Origin: Angiostrongylus vasorum
Lineage: Eukaryota; Nematoda; Chromadorea; Rhabditida; Metastrongylidae
Length of the DNA stretch: 64,000 nucleotides
Assembly: GCA_018806985.1 (NCBI GenBank)
Contig: JADANN010000329.1
Coordinates: 62,001 to 126,000 of the forward strand
Reading direction: 5' to 3'
Made by a program: the position numbers and the translations under genes. Positions 23,701-35,808 of the stretch are shown here, in pieces. The notes beneath the pieces are model-generated. The model did not search any database. It saw only the letters and a program-made list of their open reading frames with translations, and had not been told where the DNA came from. How positions within the stretch are numbered: the stretch's first letter is position 1; each line of letters opens with the position of its first letter.

Positions 23701-26700
23701 GGAAGGAAGTGGAGAAACCTGAGACCACTGATGACCCAGGACGTGGTGTTGCTAACGTCAGCATTTCTGTAGACTTAGTAGAATTAATGCGGTATGAAAT
23801 AAAAAATTTCGATGGCGGTGGAATAATCTATGAACTCACCTCATTCACGATAAACTTAGCGACTTACTCATTTCTCCTAACTACTCCTACGCTGGCTAGC
23901 ATCATTTTAGCGTTCTTCATATTGTGACTATGGTGGTGATGACCATATTTGGTGTAGTTTTCAGTTCCGAGTCTTTCTTTCCATATTCTGATTTTGTAAT
24001 ATTTTTATTTCAATGTTTTTCGAACCAGACAAATGTGCAGTTCAAAGCTAAGTTCAAGTTCACGGTGTTCAACTCGCGAAATGAGGAAATTCCCACAACA
24101 GTCTATACAGGGACTCAACAGGTATGGAATACGTTGATTTGTCTTTGTTGGAGTGCTTGAAGGAGTCATATAATGTTGTATTTAACGTTTTGATTTGAAA
24201 TGATCTATAAAAGCTATGAAATTTTCCGTTGTCGACTTTAAAAAATAGAAGAGCTTTAGTTGTCAAGAACCTTATGATTGATTTTTCGTTTCGTTTCCTT
24301 CTTGTAAGTGGAAAAGAATATTAGTTACAATGTCTTCCTTTTTCTTTTCTTTTTTTTTTTTTTTGGAATTACCAAATATTAGGAGGTATGTTGCTCGAGA
24401 ACAGATCACATGCATCGTTCGAAAGTTTAGCTTTAATATGTTTGCGGCGATATGATTTGCGTGTGACTAATACCTGGCCAAAAATATTTTAGTTGTTCAT
24501 TGAAGGAAGGTTCTATCGTCTCATTGTGATTTGTACTGTTGAACACTGGAATTTTCGTCAGTTTGACGTTTCCTTTGGTACTGTGCGATGATTCAATTAT
24601 TAATTATCTGAAGTCTACAAATCGTTCTTTCGTTTTTCTTCCGATCTTGTTTTTCGAGCAACTGTGCTACTTTAAGAAGTGGAATTTCATCCAGCAAAGC
24701 ACGGTGTAATCCCCGAATGCTCGTTATAATGGGCGATATCCGTGCTTTTGTTGAAAAGTTTAGGAATTCTTAACTTTTTTAACGCTTTTCGAAGTTTGGT
24801 TTTTAGGCTAGCTTGGAACATGAATGAAATGCAGGAAAACATTTACGACTAAGGTTTTTTAAGTTATCGACTTTTCATTACTCTAGTTAACGAACAAATA
24901 TTTGTACTTATCAAGAAAAGAAAACCAACAAGGTTGTGAATGAGTTACAATGATAGGAGCCGTTACAAAAATTTGCTGTTAACCGTATTTCTTTTCAGCT
25001 TCATGGTTACTTCGAGTACATACGTCGAGATCTCCTAATTAGCCATGTACATCCGTCCGATGAACTTCAGTTAGTCTTGAACATGACAGTAACGTTTGAT
25101 ACGGTAACTAGGACTAGTCAAGCTCCTAAAGCTCTTGGCCTACCTGAGCCAAAACCAGCAGAAGTAAGTCTTTTTCTGCTTTTTTTGCCAAGAACTTAAC
25201 GTCTTATCTGGAAGAAACTTTATAGTTACTTCTGTTGGTTTCATCTTCGTGTTTGATTCATATGTAAAACATCGTTGCATTGCTTTATCATCTCAGTGAT
25301 GGTGAAGTTTGTGTTTCAATTTTTTTGTTAACTTAACAGACAAGCGTTATAGCTATATAGCTTTGTTGTACTATACTATATTTTTCTTACATACTTTTAC
25401 ACTTCTCAAAAAAATAGCTTGATTAGGTGACAAAGGATCTCGAGTCAATATTCAAGGATTCCAAGTTGTCAGATTTCACTATCGTCGTTGGCGACAAAGA
25501 AATTCCAGTTCATAAGGTTAGTTTCTTTGTCACGAATGAGGCACTCACTTTTTAGCGTTTTTTTAAATCGTTTCCATGTAGATGCTGTGTATTCGGTGGA
25601 AGGTGTTGTATTGTTGCTATTAAAACACATTGGTCACATTCAATCTTTCTAATAAAGATATTTCGTATAATGTTAGCTTCTTATTTGCTGCCTACTACAA
25701 TTTTTCACGACAGAATACTATGTGACATACAACCGAAATGATGCTGAGATATTTGCAAAACTCTGGACCGCAGGTGCCTATGGTGGGGAACGAACTCGCT
25801 ATTATCCCTCCCGGGTGCTAGCGCGTTCACCACCACACCTTGCGGGTCCTTCGTTTCGCCTGTCTCTCAGCTGCTTTTCTATTTCGTATAGTTTGTCTGT
25901 CAGTTGTGAATTCTTTTTAACCAGTGATTTACGTTCCCAATGGCTCGCTAGGATAAATCGATGAGTCAATGTCCTTTTTTCGAATTAAACGCTTAGAAAC
26001 GGTCATTGGACAGATCTCTCGGATGCGGTACTCAGAAGGGGCAGAGTTAGAGTTAACGTGGTTAGCGGTTTGCTTAGGTGAAGGTGTTTTGTTACGCTTT
26101 ACGCATAGGAATTAAAGAATGGCATGTTTATTTTTTATTTATTATAATTCTAAAAGAAGGATTGCTCTAATTTGATTGGTTCAATGAGCTGGAAAAGCTA
26201 TATAGCATTGACGAGACCTTTGTCATTTTTAGCACATTTGATTACGCAAGGTTGCCTTGCGTTTAAACGATGAACCATCAATGTAGGTCCTAGTTAGGGA
26301 CCTGTGTTTGTTTCTGACAGATTTAGTTCCTCATGACTCACACTCTTTAGGTAGTTTTGTCTGCGCGATCTCCAGTGTTTGCTGCTATGTTGGAGCCGCA
26401 TACAGAGGAAGCGAAAACAAATCGGGTCGTACTAGAGGACATGGATTACGAGGTGACTATTTCTATTTTTTCAACCACAATGGTGCTAATATATTTGCAA
26501 AACTCCGGACCGCAGGTGTTTGCGGTGGTGAACGAACGCGTTATTACCCTTTCCGGGAGCTAACGCGTTCATCACCACACCATGCGGATCTTTCGTTTCG
26601 TCTTTTTTCTCAGCTATTTTTTTTTAGATACTTCTCTACTTTCTCATTTACGTTCATTTACGATTTTTGAAACATTCTATTTTTTTTAATTGAAGTTGAT

Positions 26701-27792
26701 ACACAATTAGTTCTTAGTTCTAATTGAGGTAATGCACGAGCTATTGATGTACATGTATTCGGGTCGGTCACCAAACATACAACAAATGGGCTTGGAACTC
26801 CTAGCTGCTGCCGACAGGTTTCAGTTGCCTGGACTTAAAGAGATGGCTGATCACGTGAGTAACTGATCCGTTTCCGCAAATATGTTTGAAGAATAACCCC
26901 ATGTGATTTTTATCAGTGTGTTTTTAAACTGTGATGAATGTTAACATGGCAGCTTCGTTAATGAACCTTCGATTCAAATCCTGCAATTTCGTGTTTATGC
27001 CCAATTGAGCTTCCACTGTAACTCCGTTAATGATGTTTTGCATCATGTCATTGCTATTTTATGAGCTCATTTAATGTTTGCCTGAAGGAATGGTCCAGTG
27101 TTTTCTTTATTCCTTCAGTTATAGGTCTTAAGGAGTGGCTTAATTGTTGATACGGCGTGTAAATTTCTGGTATATGCCGACATGTACAATTCCAACGATC
27201 TGAAAACAGAAGCTGTGAAGTTCATTGCTCAGAATATCAACAGTGTTATTCAGGTTGGGTCGTTATTTTATCTTATGAAGTATGACTATGAGTAGGGCGT
27301 GTGTAGGCAGTGGTCGGAGGCACCCTGCAATACACACAGGATCGATCTCCGCACCTCAGGCTTACCAAGCCTTCCATCTCTCAAGGGTCGGAAAATTGGT
27401 ACCAGACTTGTCTGGTAGGGTAGCAGCACTGGCTCGATACATCGGTAGGCGAGCGCGAGTCATTACAATGGCCAGATAGGCGTGGTGCATCCCTCAGGGA
27501 CTGGTCACCGCCAGAGCTCCATCCTTTTTTATCTTTTATAGCTATGATTCGAAAAGAAAGTGGAACACAGCTTTGAAGTTCATAGTTCTCTATTGTGGAA
27601 GTACATCCGTCGAGCTACCAATCGATAACAAATGGCACCTGATTTTCCAGACGGATACATGGGCCGAGTTAACACGTGACCATGGTTGTCTCGTTACGGA
27701 AATCGTTGCACACATGTCGAGTGAACGAAAACCTTGCATCGGCAGTGTGGCCAGTAATACGAACAGTATGCACATCGTGTCGTTAAACTCCT
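20742..27792 (+). CDS. MATH-BTB-BACK protein, SPOP/BATH-like Cul3 adaptor (nine exons)
   Basis: Nine phase-consistent exons are seen: 20742-20894, 21959-22102, 24029-24121, 24999-25163, 25427-25516, 26351-26452, 26729-26854, 27125-27253 and 27651-27792, giving 381 codons. Residues 23-165 form a MATH domain (THSHVWTI start, RIRLHPQGNKESNKDF, FKAKFKFTVFN, YFEYIRRDLL). Residues 186-300 form a BTB domain (LSDFTIVVGDKEIPVHK, LSARSPVFAAML, LLMYMYSGRSP, LLAAADRFQLPGLKEM). A BACK-like tail follows (ADMYNSNDLKTEAVKFI). Family members recruit substrates through MATH and bind cullin-3 through BTB, in nucleus and cytosol; this role is inferred from homology. The C. elegans BATH-42/43 class is the closest I recognise. 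The start follows a TTTCAG site at 20730. The 3' end is unsure: a GTAAGT donor at 27793 suggests another exon, otherwise the frame stays open to a stop at 27894. The exon 3 acceptor is the weakest call. Confidence 0.9.
21415..21582 (-). repeat. SINE-B copy in MATH-BTB intron 1
   Basis: On the minus strand the B box is GGTTTGATCCCGT, a close match to the tRNA consensus. The head is at 21540 (CATGGTGTGGTGGTGAAC). Confidence 0.6.
22481..22762 (-). repeat. SINE-A copy in MATH-BTB intron 2
   Basis: The head at 22762 reads GGGCGTATGTGGCGCAGTGG on the minus strand. The tail is at 22481. It is nearly full length. Confidence 0.65.
25676..25885 (-). repeat. SINE-B copy in MATH-BTB intron 5
   Basis: The reversed SINE runs from the tail at 25676 (TTATTTGCTGCCTACTAC) through GAGATATTTGCAAAACTC to the head CACCACACCTTGCGGG. 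Complete. Confidence 0.65.
26455..26628 (-). repeat. SINE-B copy inserted at the exon 6 donor of the MATH-BTB gene
   Basis: SINE sequence (CCACAATGGTGCTAATATAT) begins within about 20 bases of the GTGACT donor at 26453. The head is CACCACACCATGCGGATC near 26590. The donor itself is left intact. Confidence 0.6.
27295..27538 (+). repeat. SINE-A copy in MATH-BTB intron 8, internally deleted
   Basis: The boxes are GTGTAGGCAGTGGTCGG and GGATCGATCTCC. About 40 bases around 27480 are missing relative to the 9 kb copy. It begins 42 bases after exon 8. Confidence 0.65.
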
Positions 27793-28392
27793 GTAAGTTG
27801 TATGACCATTACTTTCTTTTCATCGTGACTGTAGTTGTCCGAGTTGCGAATATAGTCGTCTTTGTGTTTACTGCGTGCCTAATCAACTCGCTCTAACGGA
27901 ATTTACCTAGTCTTGGATAAGTTTGATCAGGAAATCAGTCGTTTATTACTGCGTAGATATTTTAGACCACTCGTCTTCATGTCTCGCGTGGTTTCAGAAA
28001 CTTATTCTATTCGTTCCGTTGTTTCTATATTCCATTACAACCTGAGGATCCATAGTGTTCATTCCTCACTTAAACTTTGAATGCTAGTTAAACGTTGTTT
28101 TCTTTGGAGTCCTGAATTACCCGTGATAGAACGTCTTCAAGTTTTCACACCATGCATTCCACGAGCTTTCTGGATCGAAGGATGGTTTAGTCCCTTGAAA
28201 ATCGCGTACTTCCGAAAGCGATTTCTATGACAACATCGAACCCTAAAGGTAGTTGATTAGATGGTCGAGAACGATATAATAAGTCGAGTAGGCATTGTTC
28301 GTTTAATCATAAATTACCTCTCCAAATAAAGAGTGCTATGGCAGTAAAGGTAAACAGTTAAGAAAGAGCTAGTGCCTAGAAGACCATTTAAA

Positions 28393-28675
28393 GGGGCAGT
28401 GTAGCAGAGTGATCGGAGGCGCTCTGCGATACACACATGGGATCAATTCCCGCGCCCCTGGCCCACCAAGCCGTGCATCCCTCCATGGTAGGCAATTTGG
28501 TACCAGACTTGTCTGGGAGGATAGCAGCACTGGCTCGATACATCGGTGGGCGAGCGTGAGTCATTGTAAAAGCCGGATATGCATTCAGTCACCTCCAACG
28601 ATGCTTAGTGAAGTCGAATGCATGGCGAATCCCGCAGGGATTGATCAAAGCTGAGAGCTTTATCCTTTTGTCCTT
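28393..28675 (+). repeat. SINE-A copy
   Basis: The boxes are AGTGTAGCAGAGTGATCGG and GGATCAATTCCC, and the tail is TTTATCCTTTTGTCC. Complete. Confidence 0.65.
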
Positions 28676-28679
28676 TAAC

Positions 28680-30135
28680 CCATCTAATTCTAAAATCTGT
28701 GGCCTTTCTACGCTAATACCTAATGGGTTTGTCCAATAAATATTAGTTTACTTCAGATTAGTCATTTCTGAGCTATAACTCGATTTATTTCTACTACCTC
28801 TTTCAGTGTCTGGTATCGAGCCACCTACTAAACGTATACGGCTCCTAACACGCGAATAATTTATGTGTTTGTCGTACGGACGGAACAGTATGGTATTGCA
28901 ATATTCGTAAATTTCGTTACTAACTGTACATTGGTGATGCGGGCTTCCGCTTTTTGTGCATAATGTATTTTATCATTGAAGTTGTCATCACATTCTAAGT
29001 TCTGTTTGTGTAGGTTGGTTTTTTCAACTTGCTGCTTCTCTAGATTCACTCTTTACTATCCTCACTCTCGCGCTCTAGATAATAGCAAATTTTTCGTGCT
29101 AATATATTCTTAAGAAATATAGTGTGTCATTTCTATTCATCCAATTAACCAAACGGAATTCCATTGAACATGTGTGCTGTTCAAATGGTAATAGTGATAG
29201 GATGATGAGTATTACGGTTGCTTGATAAGTAGCATTAGTTTTCGTGCCCAAGGCTGCATGACATGCATAGCCATAAGTGATAGGTGGGGTAAACTACCAG
29301 AAAGTGAACCTTTTCATCTGGTTTATCTACATAGCCCAACTGATAGGTGAGGTAAACTACTATGAAGTGAAGAACCTTTTCGTCTGGTTTACCTACTGCA
29401 TGACATGTATAGCCCAACTGATAGGTGAGGTAAACTACCAGGAAGTGAACCTTTTTGTCTGGTTAACCCTACTTTTGTCCACTGAGTACACATTACTATG
29501 ACATGGAACTGTGGTCTGTTAAGACCTCATTTCTGCGTTAAGCATTGGCAGTGATGTTAAGGGTACAGCAGGAATTTGTTTACGGAACTTTCTTCCCTCG
29601 TTGTTACCATGTTTTAACACAAACTAATGCTTTTTATTCATTGTCAGTTTGTGTGCCGTCAACTCGTACTATTCCCAAGTAATCGTTTTATACGTCTCCC
29701 ACGACGATGTTGATCCCTCTTTACCACATTAAACAGGTACTCTTTTCTCTGTGTTATTGTAATATATAATATTGTGTTCCTTCTATTACCGTAACTACTT
29801 TTTGTTCCGTGTTTGTATTAAAATCTGTACATGTTGTGTGGATTATCACTCATTGATTATATATATGTAAGAGGTGTCCAGATTTATCATGAAGTGATCA
29901 TCTACATTTCTTTCATTTTCCTTCCTGTTTGTCATCATTCGCCGGTATTGATTACTAGATTGATAAAAGATGCTCCATGTATGGATTCCTTTTTAATTTG
30001 CTGGAAACGTTTCGGGGGTAACTCCGATGTTCTCCAGAAAAGTGATATTTAATTACTGCACAATAGGGAATATATCAGTGCTGAAGTGTTTCTAGAGATA
30101 CTAAGATAGGATCAAAAAGTGTTTTCGCACAATAT
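28680..30135. other. Gap holding only the three-unit tandem repeat
   Basis: Downstream of the MATH-BTB gene; a further 3' exon or the polyadenylation site may lie here, but none can be picked out. Confidence 0.35.
29269..29466. repeat. Tandem repeat, three units of 60-78 bases
   Basis: Units start at 29269, 29331 and 29409 with ATAGCC, then GATAGGTGAGGTAAACTAC, AAGTGAACC and TCTGGTTTACC. Units 2 and 3 are closer to each other than to unit 1. Confidence 0.75.
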
Positions 30136-30139
30136 ACAT

Positions 30140-31455
30140 GTGTATCACGTGTATCACCTCTCTTCCCAATGGTCGTCGACTGACTCGATCGGGCACCACG
30201 AAATCTCAATTTCGTTCTGTCGCATGCAAAAAGTAGCCCGGAGGGTTTTTGCTTTCCGTAGGGAGTCGTTGAGCATTACATCTTTGTTCTAGGCTTGTTC
30301 TAGGAACTATCGAGTCGGTGGTCTTCGTGCAGCACGTTTAACATCCCGAGGAATCTAGTCACTAACGGCTCTTGTCCATCGGTTGTCGTTCATACGCATT
30401 ACGTGTTCGGCCCACCGTATCTTCGACTGTTTGGCGTACAGAACGGGATTTTTGATTTTTGACCGTTGACACAGATCGGAGACTCGGATCCCTTCCCTTA
30501 CTTGTGTGGAACGGGATACTCCTAGCATCACCCTTTCGACTGCGCGTTCAATAATGCTGGGTGATTTTTCATCCTGTTTACGCAGCGACCAGGTTTCTGC
30601 CGCATACGTTAACGCAGGAAGTACCGTTGAGTCGAAAACGTAGGCACGGAGTCGGGTGTTCTTTGTTTTTCTCACTACATCCTCGACGCTCTTGGAAGCT
30701 CCCCAGACCGCTTGTTTCCTTCCGCTCAGCTCTGGAGCTAAGTCGTTCAACGTGTTGATTTCCCGACCAAGATTGATAAAACCGGAGCATTCGGAGGTAT
30801 TCGTCCCGTTGAGCTTGAATGGGGCATACGAAACCAATCCATTCCTCATGAACATCGTTTCTGTGAGATTTATTCGAGGACCAATCTTTCCATAGGCTTT
30901 ATCAAAGTCGGCTAGCATTTGTTCCCCCTGGCTAATGGTTGGTGTTATAAGGACGAAGTCATCAGCGAAGCGAAGATGGTGTTATTGCCGACCATCGATT
31001 TTCGTTTCCATGTTGTCCCCTTAGCAATGTTCGCATGACATGTGGGGTAGCAATAAGCAACAATTTTGGCGGGATGGTATTCCTTAATTCTGTTTTTAAG
31101 TCGATATTAATGTCATCGTAGAATGGTGATATTGTGGTTGTGGAAAATTTTATATAGCTCAGAAGAATCTTTACAAACCGAGAAGGCACTCCCCGACTAT
31201 GAAGGGCTTCCATGATTGCTGCTATCTCAATTGAATCAAAGGCCTTCTGTAAATCGATTAAAATGAGACAGAGCGGAATTTTGCACTCTCGCAATACTTC
31301 AATGAGCCTTGTTATCGTGTGGATGTGGTCCATCGCACTAAATCCTTTTCGAAACCCTGACTGTTCACATGGGTGTCCTTCGTCCAGTGTTCAATCCTGT
31401 TTAGGACGACATGAGTGAAGTGTTCGTAGTCGACAAAAAGCTTGGATGATAGTTG
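30140..31455 (-). mobile_element. LINE-A (RTE-like) copy, RT domain and 3' end
   Basis: The minus strand reads MDHIHTITRLIEVLRECKIP, then LILIDLQKAFDSIE (RT motif A) in the frame from 31333. A second frame (30918-30355) gives MFMRNGLVSYAPFKLNGTN, LSGRKQAVWGASKSVEDVV, LPALTYAAETWSLRKQDEKS and KIRWAEHVMRMNDNRWTRAV. This is the best LINE-A copy here. The FADD-bearing piece around 30960 is split by a frame slip. A 5'-truncated SINE-A follows directly at 31468. Confidence 0.85.
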
Positions 31456-31467
31456 CAGATATCGCGG

Positions 31468-31574
31468 AGGCCAGATATGCACTCAGTTACCTCCAACGAT
31501 GCTCAATGAAGTCGAATGCATGGCGCATACCTCAGGGATTGATCCCTCGCCGAGGACTTTGTCCTTTATCCTTA
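31468..31574 (+). repeat. SINE-A, 5'-truncated copy
   Basis: Only the last 107 bases are present, from GGCCAGATATGC to CCTTTATCC. 5' truncation is usual for LINE-driven insertion. Confidence 0.6.
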
Positions 31575-31579
31575 TAACT

Positions 31580-33050
31580 ATCACTATTTAACGTTTTTAC
31601 ACACACTTTGCTACACTTGCAACGCATTAGCTCAACTATTAACAGATTTGGAATATAGTTTACATTCCCCATAACCCGCAAAATCTACAAATTTTTTTCG
31701 CTCCACGTAGCACACAGTATTATTACAATCCTTCAGCACTTCCATTTGTTGTATCCATCATTTATAAACAACCTAAACAGAAATATCTGTTGCACTGCAT
31801 CCAGTGTTGACCTGCCTGTTGCAACAAAACAATTGAAGTTTACAGATTTTTTGCCTTCCCAGACACGACAGTTTAGTAGAGATTGAAGACGGTGTAGTGT
31901 AACACAACCGCAGAAAAACCATCAAGAACTTGTAGTTTCCATATCGGTGTTTCAAAGCATTCTCGGCCACACCACAAAAAAGCTGTGCCACTAATCATTA
32001 CAGCATCTGTAAAGATCTCTTTCGGTGGCAAACTCTTAAGCCTTTTCTCATAGAAGATTCATTCTTCTGGATATGCATATTTTCGAAGTCGGTGGAATAT
32101 GTCTTCAAGTCAGTCTTCGGTATCGAATACTTGCTAGCTCGAAGTAGAATGCTCGACTTTGTATGAATTTGCCACACGGGAGTTTTTGACGTTACCACAG
32201 AGCGCAATCTCAAGCTTAGGTTTTAAGCGTTTGTAAGAATAATGGCAATGCTATATTAACTATCTGATCATATCCAGAAGGGTCAGAAATAGTGGTTGAG
32301 CGAACTAGTTAAGTGAACGAGCTAAGCGTAACTGAGCGGAAACTGAGCGAAACTAAGTGAGATGACTTACAATGCTCCTTATATTCCTTCTGTAATGGGC
32401 TTCAAAGGAGGATTTGAAAATCTTTCCTAGTTAGTACGGTACGATAGAGCTACTTCATAGCAAGATACGGTACATGTTGGAAAACTGCATCAGATAAGGC
32501 GGTACACAAGAAGCCGCGTTAACATAAAGTAGATGGGATAGCGATGGGATAGCTAGTACAGAAAGTTCGTCAGATATCTAAGGAATAGCTCGTACAGGAG
32601 AGATACGGTGATATAGAAAATAGAAAGTGTTCAGGGAATAGTTACTATATAAAACATCCTTTTTGACTGGTTGGGTAAAATTTGTATAACAACCTTGTAT
32701 AAGCTGAGCGATCCACAGAAATACATTAAAACATTCTGAACAAGATGCGTTCTGTAGTAGCGTGACCAGAAGTATTGTTTTTTCATCCAGCACATTATCT
32801 CCAGGGAAACTGGCTGCAATTAATGCTTAATTGACGCTCAAGATGTAGATCCCTTGGAGATTTTCGAACTTTTACTTGGCTCTAAAACAAAGCATAGGTT
32901 CTATAAACGTGAATATAAATATGTACGACATACTATCTACGAAATAATACATCAATGATATAAGCCATATTAGTACCGACCTCGTGTAAACTCATGGATA
33001 AAACATATATCTATTATTCTCGCAGAGGTTTCAATACATACATAACCTCA
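31580..33050. other. Gap; short GAGCGAAACT repeats
   Basis: At 32300-32370 GAACTAGTTAAGTGAACGAG and AACTGAGCGAAACTAAGTG form loose repeats. No coding signal is seen. Confidence 0.4.
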
Positions 33051-33051
33051 A

Positions 33052-33112
33052 GTATATATACATATATACATATATACATATATACATATGTATATATATA
33101 TATATATGTACT
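33052..33112. repeat. (TA)n with TACATA units
   Basis: Five ATATACAT units precede a plain (TA) run. Confidence 0.85.
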
Positions 33113-33127
33113 TACTTATTTATGTAA

Positions 33128-33305
33128 TCTACATGACCAGTCTTCACATCTACTGCGCTGATCCCAGCACTTTAGCTAAATTCGTTTTCGTCGAACTCCT
33201 CGTCCACAATGGTCTTCGTGCATTTTGTGTGTTGCTTCCGCTACTGCTTGAGGATTTAGTCTTCCTTATGAATGTCGTACAATGATGGTCGAGTCAATTC
33301 TCCTT
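33128..33305 (+). repeat. Dispersed repeat D
   Basis: The blocks CATCTACTGCGCTGATCCCA, AATTCGTTTTCGTCG, ATGGTCTTCG and GGATTTAGTCTTCC recur in order at 47302-47500. It has no coding capacity that I recognise. Confidence 0.5.
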
Positions 33306-33325
33306 GAACCTGGAGTTTTGTGAAG

Positions 33326-33800
33326 TACTAGGTTGTTCAGAAATAATTGAGTGTTTTTTGAGTATATTATTAAAAATGTCATAACTTGCACCAAACGAAA
33401 CTTTATTAATCAAAGTAAAGATCATTTGAATCTTCACATTTTGCGAACGAGAAACAAGTTTATTTACTCTAGTTGCCTGAGACTCTGGAGTTCTGGAATA
33501 GTTCTCTGCCGTAATCGTTTCGCCCGGATTCAAAAAGCTGTAATGAATCAGCCCGACTGAAGACCAGCAAACAGTAGCCTTTTTCTGGTGCAAGTTCGAA
33601 ATCACCAGATCGGGATTTCCAGAACCATGTTCGTACCGTTGATTCACCAGCACTACCTTCCCCCCAAACGTCATTAGTGTTTCTAGCCGTCTTTGCTGCA
33701 TTACGACCGAGTTTGAACTCAGAAAATTTGACGAAAATTCGCTCTTGACATCTAAAATTTCAGAACTCGAAATTGGTAAGGGAAATTTAACTTTTAACAA
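33326..33800 (-). mobile_element. mariner-family transposon, 3' half
   Basis: The minus-strand frame reads NPDLVISNLHQKKATVCWSS then VGLIHYSFLNPGETITAE, the block between the second and third catalytic Asp of mariner transposases. The right end at 33326 (TAGGTTGTTCAGAAATAA) looks like a mariner terminal repeat. The reading frame changes within the copy and the DNA-binding half is gone. Related elements are known from hookworms. Confidence 0.7.
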
Positions 33801-34182
33801 AATCTAAAGACAAGGCTAGAAAGAGCATAAAGTTAAATTTTTCATCATATATAATATTGCAAGGTACAACGAATATTTTATTGGTAAAAAATGCATTGAA
33901 ACGATAAATATTTTACAGCGCTCACCCATTTCTGAACAATCTAGTACAATATTTGACAAGCAACTCGTTATCCCAGTTTTAATCGCCACGATGAATCTTG
34001 GATACTGTATGGAATGACATGACATGAAAGCGACAAAGTGGACATCGTAATATACTTTGTGCAACTTGCACAACTTCATAAAGTGTCGAGTGCAGTGTGG
34101 TTGAGTGGTGGACGAGTTTTCTTTTGATCACACATAAGAGCGCAAACATATGCACATGTGCATATGTGCATATATGGCAATT

Positions 34183-34562
34183 ACTTACTTGGTACTTGAA
34201 CGACCCGTCCTCACTGGTTGCGCGGGCCCCCAGCATAATCACCATTTTTTCAGAGATTTGTTAAGCCAATGTGGTTCCCTGGAATCCCGAGGACAGCCAG
34301 GCCAAAGTCTGCCCCCAGATCGTCACCACGACAGGCAGTCGCAGCCCTTGTGGATCAAAAAGAGATTTGCCACCATACGACTTTTATACCAAGACGGTGG
34401 CGGATCCTGGTATTGGTTTAGTCTTAGCTAGGCTTCCTGATGGAAACGCCAGACTCCTCAGCTGCGGAGACTCTGCCGGGGGGACGAATCGCCTCGCTGT
34501 ACATCGCAGTCCGACACCCAGGAACACCTAGGCACGATGAGGCGGTAAGCCGTTAGGAGGGC
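34183..34562 (+). repeat. SINE-C copy
   Basis: Full length, from TTACTTGGTACTTGAACGAC to GATGAGGCGGTAAGCCG. Confidence 0.6.
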
Positions 34563-34957
34563 ATATGTGGTATACGCACCAAAACATGCGGATTTATGTA
34601 GAAGAGTGTGATGGAAGGCTAGAATAATTGATAGACAGAAAGTGATTTCGAAATTAAGAAAAAAAGGGACCACGGAATGAAAATCACAATGAAATGGACG
34701 GAAGGAACTACTTAGCGGATGTTGCAGCCTGATTGACCTCTATAGGTGTCATGGAAAGGGCGGCAAGAAATTAGGAGTCCTCCTATGCGTCAGCCACGAG
34801 AAACTAGGCGTCGTTGCGAATGTATTAACACATTGACTACGGTGTGCATTCTACACAATCATATGCAGCCCTAAGAGTGGCCGATGTGAGCTATGTACGG
34901 GTCATTTCTTTCTGATTGTTGTTTTGGTGCATAAAACCCTTCCACTACAATGTCTAA

Positions 34958-35290
34958 CTTTTATGTACTGCCTATTCCTTTTTTTATGGCAAGGTATCGT
35001 GTGCAAAACAACTACAATGGTACTGAGATATGGGCAAAACTCGAAACGATGTCGAGTTTAATCGCGTTCAATGTTGTAAAATGCCAAATAGTGCTCTCCA
35101 AATCATTCATGTTGACGGTTTATTACTGTTAGCACTGTTAGAGTAAAAAAACTGTCTGAGAGAAAGGGCCTCAACTGGTGTGATAGATAGCGCGTGAGCA
35201 CCCAGTAAGGGCAGTCACGGGTTCTAAGAACAACTGAGATCCCAGGTTTTCCTTATATCTCAGCATCCTTTCACTGCAGTTCTTACATCC
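34958..35290. repeat. SINE-B foldback
   Basis: The minus-sense arm runs 34958-35045 (TACTGCCTATTCC to TACTGAGATATGGGC). The diverged plus-sense arm runs 35165-35285, ending TATCTCAGCATCCTTTCACT. About 120 bases separate them. Confidence 0.5.
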
Positions 35291-35539
35291 AGTCGATGGT
35301 TTGTCCGAGAAGGATACTGTTGCCGGCATGGACTGGGGGACGATCTATTCTGCCTCTAGAAATACACGGAACACTTTTTCTTGGACAAGGTCACTGACTG
35401 GTTATACGACAGGAAACTGACCGTTACTTCAATTCTAGTCGCCATAATGAATCATTGTCACAATCACCTACTATTCTGCAAAACAATTCCAAATGTTAAC
35501 AGTAAAGAGCTTCCATGGTTTATCACAACAAACACCAAA

Positions 35540-35808
35540 AAAGCTCTCGGTGTTGATGAATCCCCTAAGCGATGCCCCATGCATTCGACTTCGTTAAGCA
35601 TCGTTGAAAATGATTGAATACATATCTGGGCTTTTATAATAACTGGCGGTGGCCTATCGATGTATCGAGCCATTGCTACTATCCTCCCAGACAAGTCTGG
35701 TACCAATTTGCCGACCCCGGAGGGACTGAGGGCTTGGTGGGCCTGGGGGTCGGAGATCGGTCCCATGTGTGTTGCAGGGTGCCTCCAACCACTGCACTAC
35801 ACATTCCC
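35540..35808 (-). repeat. SINE-A copy
   Basis: The head at 35808 is GAATGTGTAGTGCAGTGG on the minus strand and the tail is at 35540. The body is complete. Confidence 0.65.

Noticed and set aside
23670..23927. 85-codon frame in MATH-BTB intron 2 as an extra exon
   Set aside because: No similarity to MATH domains, and exons 2 and 3 join in phase without it.
27793..27896. Read-through C-terminus of the MATH-BTB protein
   Set aside because: The extension is strongly hydrophobic, unlike family ends, and starts at a good GTAAGT donor. It remains the fallback if no further exon exists.
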